From JBAWAP01 sp049589355 (lineage in GTDB: Bacteria; Chloroflexota; Anaerolineae; VGOG01), in assembly GCA_049589355.1 (NCBI GenBank), contig JBAWAP010000123.1, positions 1-10,636 on the forward strand: a stretch of DNA of 10,636 nt, written 5' to 3'. How positions within the stretch are numbered: the first letter of the stretch is position 1; each line of letters starts with the position of its first letter. The notes beneath the pieces are model-generated. The model was not told the origin of the DNA and did no database searches. It was given only the letters and a program-made list of their open reading frames with translations. A program made the translations under genes and the position numbers. Below are positions 5,252-10,636 of the stretch, piece after piece.

Positions 5252-5896
5252 TTATTCTGCCGCCCTGCGTTCAGCCTCCTGGCAGGCGGCTGCCTTCACC
5301 GCCGCCCAAAGTTCGGCCACGTCTTCACTAAGCATTCTGGCCTGGGCATCTACATAAGTCTCGTCAAGCTTGACGCTCAGTGCCGAATCGGCACCCAGGT
5401 AGTGGAAAACCATCATCTCGTAGATGTCCGTCTCGTGTTTCCGCGACCGTCCCTCGTCCCAGGCCATCAGTTTGCCGACAATCACATCCTCGGGGCGAGC
5501 GCACCAAATCTCGCGAGGTTCCACGCCTGGTATCTCAACCGCTTGCCGCACCCGGCGCCCGAATGCCTTACGGTAGCGTGATGCCATCGTCAATGGGACC
5601 AAATCGGCCTTCTCTCCGCGAGTAGTGTCTATGATGTTGAACATAATACCCTTACGGATGGAATCGCGCATCTGAACCGGGTCAGCGTAGTAGCGTGGGG
5701 GTGGATAGACAGCGGCTAAAGCGTCGCTATGTTCCTCGTCCAAGTCTACGACAATGTCTATATCGTAGGTGGTGCGGGTGACACCGTACACGACGCCAGC
5801 GAACGCCCCGATGACCATGTAGGGCGCGCCAATGGCCTCCAGCGTCTGCAAGATGTCCAGGAAGAGACTAAGGTCCGGGGGATGTTCGTTCCGCAC
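5252..5896 (-). CDS. AbiEii/MNT-like nucleotidyltransferase, 214 residues
   Basis: Second nucleotidyltransferase of the same fold: MVIGAFAGVVYG (27-38), then VTRTTYDIDIVVD with D45 and D47, EKADLVPL with D98, and RPEDVIVGKLMAWDEGR (134-150, K142), followed by a helical C-terminal half ending in a Lys/Arg/Glu-rich tail. The usual GG/GS pair is GA here (G30-A31), a conservative change also found in this broad group. It differs from the 191-residue protein outside the motifs, so it is an old paralogue, not a fresh duplicate. The start is GTG 5896, with GGAGGAG 7 bases upstream inside the preceding gene. The overlap is 29 bases, which implies coupling. The target is unknown. Confidence 0.85.
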   Translation of the reverse strand: MRNEHPPDLSLFLDILQTLEAIGAPYMVIGAFAGVVYGVTRTTYDIDIVVDLDEEHSDALAAVYPPPRYYADPVQMRDSIRKGIMFNIIDTTRGEKADLVPLTMASRYRKAFGRRVRQAVEIPGVEPREIWCARPEDVIVGKLMAWDEGRSRKHETDIYEMMVFHYLGADSALSVKLDETYVDAQARMLSEDVAELWAAVKAAACQEAERRAAE

Positions 5897-6092
5897 GCGC
5901 TAACTCCTCCAATGTTTTCAGGTTGAGCTCTCGAGGTGAGAGATCGGGATACTGCCGACGCAAGCGGCCGCGGATCAACCCCACCGCCAGCTCGCGTGCA
6001 TCGAGCATCACTCGGATGCGCCCACCGGGGGAAAGGCGGCCCAGCAGCCGCATCTGTTCCAGATCTACCGGATCGAAGCGATAAGCGTTCAT
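5868..6092 (-). CDS. Small helical partner protein of the 214-residue nucleotidyltransferase
   Basis: The 74-residue product has FDPVDLEQMRLLGRLSPGGR (6-25), then IRVMLDARELAVGLIRGRLRR (26-46, written here in outline), then QYPDLSPRELNLKTLEELAR. The (R/Q)-(H/Y)-P-D-x-(T/S)-P block and helix order match the 86-residue protein at 4911-5171. It contains one likely core helix pair and no catalytic motif. ATG 6092 follows the stop of a gene remnant by 11 bases, with a weak GGTGG in front. The downstream nucleotidyltransferase starts within it. The consistent order of partner first and enzyme second, with overlap, is that of toxin-antitoxin pairs. This is inferred only. Confidence 0.75.
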   Translation of the reverse strand: MNAYRFDPVDLEQMRLLGRLSPGGRIRVMLDARELAVGLIRGRLRRQYPDLSPRELNLKTLEELARAERTSPGP

Positions 6093-6103
6093 AATCGCAC
6101 CAC

Positions 6104-6253
6104 CTACTGCTCCAGCGTCAAGCGTGTGTTGCGCGAGTCGTGGCCACGCATCGCCCGGCGCACGAACTCAGCGAAGCGCCACTGCAGCTCCTCGACGATG
6201 CAGGGCAGGCCGCCCTCTTTCAAGGCCTCCAGCAAATCATCCACTGGGTGCAC
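6104..6253 (-). pseudogene. 3' remnant of a gene, C-terminal ~47 residues
   Basis: The readable part, VDDLLEALKEGGLPCIVEELQ and then WRFAEFVRRAMRGHD..NTRLTLEQ, looks like the end of a larger protein, with a well-formed helix pair and conserved-looking RGHDSRNTRLTLEQ tail. The frame extends upstream of the promoter at 6285-6313, but transcription starts near 6278, so the likely starts are GTG 6253 or GTG 6244. Neither has a good ribosome site. Similar tails end large ATPases in some defence islands; I cannot confirm that here. It lies 11 bases before the first partner/nucleotidyltransferase module and may still be transcribed as its leader. Confidence 0.5.
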
Positions 6254-6284
6254 AAGGAGAAGGCAAGTATGATTGGCTAAGCAT

Positions 6285-6313
6285 AGTATAGCAGATTTCG
6301 CCTCCTTTGGCAA
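6285..6313 (-). promoter_or_regulatory. Sigma-70-type promoter of the nucleotidyltransferase modules
   Basis: The minus strand reads TTGCCA (6313-6308), a 17-base spacer and TATACT (6290-6285), with TG one base before the -10. It lies directly after the tRNA terminator. Transcription would start near 6278 and run through the gene remnant into the modules at 6092-4342. It is closely similar to the promoter at 2811-2839, spacer included. Confidence 0.7.
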
Positions 6314-6317
6314 TAGC

Positions 6318-6352
6318 AAAAAGCCACCTGCGCGGTGAACGCAGGTGGCTTT
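6318..6352 (-). terminator. Rho-independent terminator after the tRNA genes
   Basis: A perfect 13-pair stem (6320-6332 with 6340-6352), a 7-base loop and five T on the minus strand stand 13 bases beyond the 3' end of tRNA-Ala(GGC). Stem arms are identical to the terminator at 3436-3470. Confidence 0.85.
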
Positions 6353-6365
6353 GCCCTCAGAAAGG

Positions 6366-6438
6366 TGGAGCCGGAGGGACTCGAACCCTCGATCTTCTCA
6401 ATGCCATTGAGACGCGATCCCAGCTTCGCCACGGCCCC
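6366..6438 (-). tRNA. tRNA-Ala (anticodon GGC)
   Basis: All four arms fold. The acceptor GGGGCCG pairs with CGGCTCC and includes the G3-U70 pair that marks alanine tRNAs. The D stem is GCGA/TCGC. The anticodon stem TCTCA/TGAGA encloses loop ATGGCAT (anticodon GGC). The T stem is GAGGG/CCCTC with TTCGAGT. CCA is not encoded (ACCT follows). It is cotranscribed with the tRNA-Ala(CGC) 5 bases upstream. Its 3' 69 bases recur at 4112-4180. Confidence 0.95.
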
Positions 6439-6442
6439 ATCA

Positions 6443-6516
<74 letters not shown>

Positions 6517-6529
6517 GACTGCTGCGTAT

Positions 6530-6558
6530 AGTATAGGGCAATGTCACAAAGTTGTCAA
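6530..6558 (-). promoter_or_regulatory. Promoter of the tRNA-Ala pair
   Basis: The minus strand has consensus TTGACA (6558-6553), a 17-base spacer and TATACT (6535-6530). Transcription would start about 7 bases before the first tRNA. Upstream, towards the amidohydrolase, lie a 12-base palindrome TTCACCGGTGAA (6583-6594) and two copies of CTGAGTTCCCC (about 6600-6630). Confidence 0.8.
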
Positions 6559-6634
6559 GCTGAGCAACGCACCCAGTAACTGTTCACCGGTGAAGCCCCC
6601 TGAGTTCCCCCAAGCTCCTCTGAGTTCCCCTGCC

Positions 6635-8242
6635 TCATAGGAACTCCTTACGGCGATAGACGAACTGGCCATCGAGGATGGTGGCCTCCACCTCTGTCTC
6701 CAGGATGGCCATGGGGGGAATGGCGAAGATGTCCTGGGATAGCACCACCAGGTCAGCCAGCTTGCCCGGAGTGATGGAACCCTTCTCCCGCTCCTCGCCT
6801 GAGGCATAGGCCGCACCTACAGTGTAGGCCCGCACGGCGTCTTCCACGGTGATGCGCTCTCCAGGATGCCAGCCCTCTGGCCCAGGAGAGCCATCGGCCC
6901 GCCGTCGAGTTGCCGCCGCATGGATGCCCACCAGCGGATCGAGGGTCTCGACCGGGCAGTCGGAGCCAAAGGCCAGGATAGTGCCCGCATCCAAGAGGCT
7001 TCGCCAGGCGTAAGCTCCCCGCGCCCTCTCCTCCCCCCAATGGCGCTTCACCATCTCCATGTCCGAAGTAGCGTGAATGGGCTGCATCGAGGCGATGATG
7101 CCCAGCTTCGCCAGGCGGGGGATGTCGGTGGGATGCAGCAGTTGAACGTGCTCAATGCGATGCCGCAAGTCCATTCCCTCGCCGGACCGGCGACTATCTT
7201 CCAGAACGTCCAGGACGTCGCGATTGGCCCGGTCGCCGATGGCGTGGATGGCGACACTGAGGCCTGCCCTGCTCGCTCTCCTCACCAGTTCTCGCATCTC
7301 CTCCTTGGATGTCACCGTGATGCCCAGATTGAGCGGCTCATCCTCGTAGGGCGCCAGCATGGCCGCCGTGCGAGAGCCCAGGGCCCCATCGGCGAAGATT
7401 TTGACACTACCCACCCGCAACTTCTCGCTGCCGAAGACCGTCCTGAGGCCGAGCCCAATGGCAGCGTCCAGATTCTTCACCGGGACATGCATGAGCACTC
7501 GCAGGCCCAGCTTGCCCTTCTTCGACAACTCCTGGAAGGCGACGAAAGCCAGCTCACCCTCACAATCGTGGATGCCCGTTAGCCCAGCCCGATGGGCAGT
7601 GGCCATAGCCACTTTGAGCGCGGCCTGGATGGCCTCCAGGCTCGGCTTTTCGATGACTCTTTCAACCAGATCCTCGGCGTTTTCCTTGAGGATGCCGGTG
7701 GGTTCCCCCGTCCCAGGCTGGCGCTCGATCTCCCCGCCGGCTGGGCTGTGAGTCGCGGCGGTGATGCCCGCCCTGGTCAGGGCCAGGGAGTTCACCCAGA
7801 GGGAGTGACCGTCTTTGCTATCGAGGGCCACCGGGTTATGAGGGGCCACAGAATCCAGATCCTCTTTGGTGGGAAAGCTTGGATCCTTCCAAAGGTTGCG
7901 ATCCCAGCCCCCGCCCAGCAGCCACTCCCCTGGGTTGGCGGTCTGCGCTCGCTCCGCCACTCGTCGTATGGTTTCGGCCTTGGATTCGACTCCTGACAGG
8001 TCAACGCGCGTCAGGCGCAGGGCGTATCCAACGAAGTGAATGTGGCAGTCGGTGAGCCCAGGCAAGACCGTTCTTCCCTTAAGGTCTATAGCCTCCCCGC
8101 CGGGGGCCGAGAGCCGTTTGATCTGGGCATCATCGCCCACGGCGGCGATCCTATTCCCGATGATAGCTACTGCCTGGGCTCGAGGACTGGCTCGATCCAT
8201 AGTGTAGATTCTCCCATTATGGAGAACTGAGTTTGCTTGCAT
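6635..8242 (-). CDS. YtcJ-like metal-dependent amidohydrolase
   Basis: This 535-residue protein belongs to the amidohydrolase 3 (YtcJ) family of the metal-dependent hydrolase superfamily. These are cytoplasmic enzymes that cleave amide or similar bonds, mostly with unknown natural substrates. Visible are the N-terminal beta-sandwich strand (LHNGRIYTMD), the metal-binding CHIHF (H67, H69) after LPGLTD, and LGGGWDRNLW. HAIGDRAN and HRIEHVQLL supply the later His ligands, and FGSDCPVE the conserved Asp. The family ending SITPGKLADLVVLSQD closes the sandwich domain. Length is normal. ATG 8242 has GGGAG and AGGAG just upstream. No signal peptide is seen. The gene stands alone. Its promoter is not obvious and a repeat element lies upstream. 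Confidence 0.93.
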   Translation of the reverse strand: MQANSVLHNGRIYTMDRASPRAQAVAIIGNRIAAVGDDAQIKRLSAPGGEAIDLKGRTVLPGLTDCHIHFVGYALRLTRVDLSGVESKAETIRRVAERAQTANPGEWLLGGGWDRNLWKDPSFPTKEDLDSVAPHNPVALDSKDGHSLWVNSLALTRAGITAATHSPAGGEIERQPGTGEPTGILKENAEDLVERVIEKPSLEAIQAALKVAMATAHRAGLTGIHDCEGELAFVAFQELSKKGKLGLRVLMHVPVKNLDAAIGLGLRTVFGSEKLRVGSVKIFADGALGSRTAAMLAPYEDEPLNLGITVTSKEEMRELVRRASRAGLSVAIHAIGDRANRDVLDVLEDSRRSGEGMDLRHRIEHVQLLHPTDIPRLAKLGIIASMQPIHATSDMEMVKRHWGEERARGAYAWRSLLDAGTILAFGSDCPVETLDPLVGIHAAATRRRADGSPGPEGWHPGERITVEDAVRAYTVGAAYASGEEREKGSITPGKLADLVVLSQDIFAIPPMAILETEVEATILDGQFVYRRKEFL

Positions 8243-8312
8243 GTCTCCCTTACTCCTGTGTTAGGCGAAGGTCTCCCGACCGCGCTCTTCCCAGAGCCGG
8301 TGGTCTGATAAA

Positions 8313-8529
8313 GCGACACTACAACATGAATGGTGACTACTCAGGCTGTCATTGCGAGCGAAGCGAAGCAATTCCCAAGCCGCAAGGAGGAGATTGCTTC
8401 GTCGCAAAAAACGCTCCTCGCAATGACACGGGCTGAGCAGTTACCATGAATGATGTAGATTGTGCAGTGAACGGTCTTTTCGATGGCACGAAGTGGCCCA
8501 ATCTACAGCTTTCCAAGCTGTAGTGTCGC
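8313..8529. repeat. Inverted-repeat element, about 220 bases, MITE-like, nested
   Basis: GCGACACTACA (8313-8323) and TGTAGTGTCGC (8519-8529) are perfect terminal inverted repeats. Inside are a CTACAGCTT/AAGCTGTAG hairpin (8504-8524) and a second palindromic repeat (8347-8428). Only short spurious frames occur. It fills most of the 424-base gap between the divergent genes. Confidence 0.6.
8347..8428. repeat. Palindromic repeat with TGTCATTGCGAG ends
   Basis: TGTCATTGCGAG (8347-8358) and CTCGCAATGACA (8417-8428) are perfect 12-base arms. The internal words AGCGAAGCAAT and ATTGCTTCGTCGC continue the symmetry. This type of intergenic palindrome is common in several bacterial phyla. The arms extend outward imperfectly (GGTGACTACTCAGG against CTGAGCAGTTACC) to about 8330 and 8447. 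Confidence 0.75.
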
Positions 8530-8596
8530 AATATAAACCACCCTCCCTTCCCATTCTTACGCTCAATGGCGTTCAGTATAGCACGAGTGGCAAAGT

Positions 8597-8625
8597 TTGG
8601 CAAAGATGGATAAACCCTGTATAAT
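8597..8625 (+). promoter_or_regulatory. Sigma-70-type promoter of the glycoside hydrolase gene
   Basis: TTGGCA (8597-8602), a 17-base spacer and consensus TATAAT (8620-8625). Transcription would start near 8632, 35 bases before GTG 8667. The leader is a low-complexity string of AACGAGG/GAGTGAC words. Confidence 0.75.
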
Positions 8626-8666
8626 CGAGTAACGAGGCAACGAGTGACAAAGCAACGAGGAATGAG

Positions 8667-9866
8667 GTGAGAGAAACCAGGTTTTTTGTTCAAGAGTACC
8701 TATCGAAGCATCGAGAATTTGCCCAATCGTGTAGGTTTTGGCTGCAGGGAGTTCAAAAACCTGGTTTCTGGCTGCTTCTAAGCAGCAAAAAGGCAACTAA
8801 GGTGGCTTTAGCCATCGCTCTGCTCCTCGTCCTGGTAAGGCCGACCAAGCCCGTTGTCCCCCTGGGTCCACAGCAAGAAGTGGTGACCATTAACCCCAAG
8901 ATGGGCGTCCACACCCGCCTCACCGACGAGGTGGAGGAGTGGAAGATCAAGCAGACGCTCTCGATGGTGCGGCAGATGGGCGCTCCCTGGATCGTGGAGT
9001 ACTTCCCCTGGGCCTACTACGAGGGCAAAAAGGGGCATTTCGACTGGAGCCACCCCGACGTGGTGGTGGATCATGCCCTAGCTCAGGGCCTGACGGTGGT
9101 CGCCCGGCTGGGCTTCGTCCCCGAGTGGGCCCGGCCTGAGGACACCATCACGTCGTACCTAGATCGGGAGCACTATGACGACTTCGGCGATTTCGTCCAC
9201 GCCTTCGTGACCCACTTCCAGGGCCGCGTCAGGCACGTCATCATCTGGAACGAGCCCAATCTCAGCCTGGAGTGGGGGTATCGGCCCGTGGACCCCGCAG
9301 GCTACACCGAGCTTCTCAAAGTGGCTTATGCCCGAGCCAAGGAGGCCGACCCCCAGGTCCAGGTCCTGGCCGGGGCCCTGGCTCCGACGCTGGCTCCCGA
9401 GGGTGATCCAGAGGGCCTGAACGACCTGGCCTACCTCCAGCGGATGTATGAAGCCGGAGCCAAGGATTACTTCGACATCCTGGCCATCCACGCCTACGGT
9501 TGGACCTTCCCCCCTGATGACCCGCCAACTCCAGACAAGGTAAACTTCGCCCGAGCCGAGCTCCTCCGCCAGGTGATGGTCGCCAATGGCGATGGCGACA
9601 AAAAGTGTTTGATCACCGAGGGTGGCTGGAACGATCATCCTCGCTGGACCAAGGCCGTGCGTCCCTATCAGCGCATCGAGTACAGCATCCGGGCCTACGA
9701 GAAGGCCCTGGAGTGGGACTGGTGCGAGGCCGTCTGCCTGTGGGCCTTTCGCTACCCCTGGCCAGCCAAGGGCTACCGGGACTACTTCACCTTTGTGACC
9801 GTGGATTTTCTCCCCAAGCCTATCTACCTCGAAGTGCAGAGATATGCGCGGGGGGAGGGGGAATGA
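8667..9866 (+). CDS. Membrane-anchored glycoside hydrolase-like TIM-barrel protein
   Basis: The protein resembles clan GH-A (GH39/GH5-like) hydrolases, which cleave beta-glycosidic bonds with two glutamates. The acid/base candidate is E196 in IIWNEPN (192-198). The nucleophile candidate is E318 in LITEGGW (315-321). Between them are AIHAYGW (273-279) and barrel strands such as VIIW and YFDILAIHAY. Residues 46-57 (VALAIALLLVLV) form a single hydrophobic segment, so the enzyme is probably exported and anchored outside. Start choice: GTG 8667 has GAGGA 6 bases upstream, but residues 2-34 are encoded by an inverted-repeat element (8672-8769). GTG 8802 would begin right at the hydrophobic segment. 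The solute-binding gene follows after 152 bases. The substrate is not predictable from sequence. Confidence 0.85.
   Translation: MRETRFFVQEYLSKHREFAQSCRFWLQGVQKPGFWLLLSSKKATKVALAIALLLVLVRPTKPVVPLGPQQEVVTINPKMGVHTRLTDEVEEWKIKQTLSMVRQMGAPWIVEYFPWAYYEGKKGHFDWSHPDVVVDHALAQGLTVVARLGFVPEWARPEDTITSYLDREHYDDFGDFVHAFVTHFQGRVRHVIIWNEPNLSLEWGYRPVDPAGYTELLKVAYARAKEADPQVQVLAGALAPTLAPEGDPEGLNDLAYLQRMYEAGAKDYFDILAIHAYGWTFPPDDPPTPDKVNFARAELLRQVMVANGDGDKKCLITEGGWNDHPRWTKAVRPYQRIEYSIRAYEKALEWDWCEAVCLWAFRYPWPAKGYRDYFTFVTVDFLPKPIYLEVQRYARGEGE
8672..8769. repeat. Inverted repeat within the 5' end of the hydrolase gene
   Basis: AGAAACCAGGTTTTT (8672-8686) and AAAAACCTGGTTTCT (8755-8769) are perfect 15-base arms around 68 bases, resembling a small interspersed element. 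It is read in frame if GTG 8667 is the start. Confidence 0.7.
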
Positions 9867-9885
9867 AGAAACGTAACTGTTCACC

Positions 9886-10013
9886 CCCTCCCCCTCGCAG
9901 GGGGAGGGTTAGGGTGGGGGTGGGAGCTTGTAGACCAGAACGAGTCGAATTCACAGGGAATCTTGTCTGTTTGTGGGGATCCACCCTCCCCCTGCCCCTC
10001 CCTGAGAGGGAGG
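9886..10013 (+). promoter_or_regulatory. G/C-rich hairpins in the intergenic leader, second one over the ribosome site
   Basis: First stem: CCCTCCCCCT (9886-9895) with AGGGGGAGGG (9899-9908), loop CGC. Second stem: CCTCCCT (9997-10003) with AGGGAGG (10007-10013), loop GAG. The latter includes most of the Shine-Dalgarno site of ATG 10019. The G-rich arm of the first can also pair with CCACCCTCCCCCTGCCCC near 9981-9998. No clear T tract. This may be a repeat, a control element, or both. Confidence 0.5.
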
Positions 10014-10018
10014 AGTGA

Positions 10019-10636
10019 ATGCTTACAAGGAAACTAAGGGTAAGCAAGCCTGCTTTCCTGGCCATCCTGGCCCTGGCAGCCATCGCTCTGGCAGCCTGGT
10101 TCGTGCTGGCGCGGTTGGGTAGAGAGGGGGACGAAACCTGGGCGCGGATCCAGCGAGAAGGACTGATACGGGTGGGGATGGACGCCAGTTGGCCGCCCTT
10201 TGAGTACATTGACGAGCCAACGGGCCAGATCGTCGGCCTCGATGTTGACCTGGCGCGAGCCATCGGTCAGCGCCTGGGCGTCCAGGTAGAGTTAGTCAAC
10301 GTGGGCTTCGACAGCCTCTACGATGCCCTCTACGTGGGCAGGTTCGATGCCATCATTTCGGCCCTGCCCTACGACCCCCTGCTGTACGGGGATGTGGCCT
10401 ATTCCATCTCCTACTTCAACGCCGGGCAGGTGCTGGTCGTAAGGTCCGATGAAAGAGGGATCAGCGAAGCAAAAGGCTTATCTGGGATGAGGCTAGGTGT
10501 AGAGCTGGGCTCAGAAGGCGATGTCGTGGGCAGACAGTTGCAGAAGAAAACCGAGGGCTTGAGCCTGCAGACTTACGTGGCTCCCCAGGACGTGTTGCGG
10601 GCCTTGAAAGAGGGTGAGGTAGAGGCAGCCATAGTG
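10019..10636 (+). CDS. Family 3 solute-binding protein of an ABC transporter (partial)
   Basis: ATG 10019 (GGGAGGAG just upstream) opens a frame of 206 codons that runs off the window. After a basic start comes one hydrophobic segment (PAFLAILALAAIALAAWFVL, 11-30), a signal anchor with no lipobox Cys. The mature part follows the SBP_bac_3 pattern: GLIRVGMDASWPPFEYID (48-65), IVGLDVDLARAIGQRLG (71-87), then FDSLYDALYVGRFDAIISAL (97-116, the canonical block for polar amino acid binding proteins), and GMRLGVELGSEGD at the second-lobe crossover. Such proteins capture amino acids or similar small solutes outside the membrane and hand them to a permease; permease and ATPase genes would be expected beyond the window. 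The 3' part is missing here. Confidence 0.92.
   Translation, partial: MLTRKLRVSKPAFLAILALAAIALAAWFVLARLGREGDETWARIQREGLIRVGMDASWPPFEYIDEPTGQIVGLDVDLARAIGQRLGVQVELVNVGFDSLYDALYVGRFDAIISALPYDPLLYGDVAYSISYFNAGQVLVVRSDERGISEAKGLSGMRLGVELGSEGDVVGRQLQKKTEGLSLQTYVAPQDVLRALKEGEVEAAIV

Noticed and set aside
6866..7582. Long plus-strand frames opposite the amidohydrolase
   Set aside because: The minus-strand gene has all family motifs; the antisense frames arise from its high-GC codon pattern.
8347..8428. CRISPR-like repeat
   Set aside because: It is a single inverted repeat with no spacer-repeat periodicity.
8626..8666. Tandem repeat of AACGAGG/GAGTGAC words as an operator
   Set aside because: The units are irregular in spacing and sequence; low-complexity leader is a simpler reading.
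9159..9884. 241-residue minus-strand frame opposite the hydrolase
   Set aside because: The plus strand carries both catalytic-type Glu motifs and a promoter; the antisense product has no recognisable features.

Overview
The window reads as a bacterial chromosome fragment rich in accessory genes. Sigma-70-type promoters (TTGACA or TTGCCA, 17 bases, TATACT or similar), good Shine-Dalgarno sites, small RRM and PIN/nucleotidyltransferase genes and many palindromic intergenic repeats would suit a Chloroflexota-like genome. That placement is an impression from gene style; no phylogenetic marker gene is present.

Region 1 (62-2839, all minus strand) looks like one operon. In transcription order it holds a promoter, a 5'-truncated DUF3368-type PIN gene, a 54-residue small protein, a 277-residue protein with a PD-(D/E)XK nuclease signature, a 100-residue protein of unknown family, a frameshifted small gene, and an RlaP/YcgL-type nucleotidyltransferase. 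Region 2 (2855-3932, minus) holds an RRM RNA-binding protein with its own promoter and terminators. It is preceded by a two-gene unit (93 residues, then about 60) that repeats the layout of the 100-residue gene and its frameshifted neighbour. A stretch of about 79 bases is almost identical between the two units.

Region 3 (4112-6516, minus) runs from a 69-base copy of the 3' part of tRNA-Ala(GGC) to the intact tRNA-Ala(GGC). The copies are in the same orientation, as left by integration at a tRNA 3' end. Between them are two tandem modules, each a small helical protein followed by an AbiEii/MNT-like nucleotidyltransferase. They are bounded by a 3' gene remnant next to the intact tRNA and a 5' gene remnant, possibly of a DNA methylase, that runs into the tRNA fragment. 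No integrase is visible. A second tRNA-Ala(CGC) precedes the first and shares its promoter.

Region 4 (6635-10636) is ordinary metabolism: a minus-strand YtcJ-like amidohydrolase, a stretch with nested inverted repeats, then plus-strand genes for a membrane-anchored glycoside hydrolase-like TIM barrel and a family 3 solute-binding protein cut by the window end.

Taken together, regions 1-3 look like an eroding toxin-antitoxin or defence island beside a tRNA-Ala locus. They contain several nucleotidyltransferases, a PIN remnant, a candidate nuclease, unrecognised small partner proteins and truncated genes. Their function as a defence system is inference.
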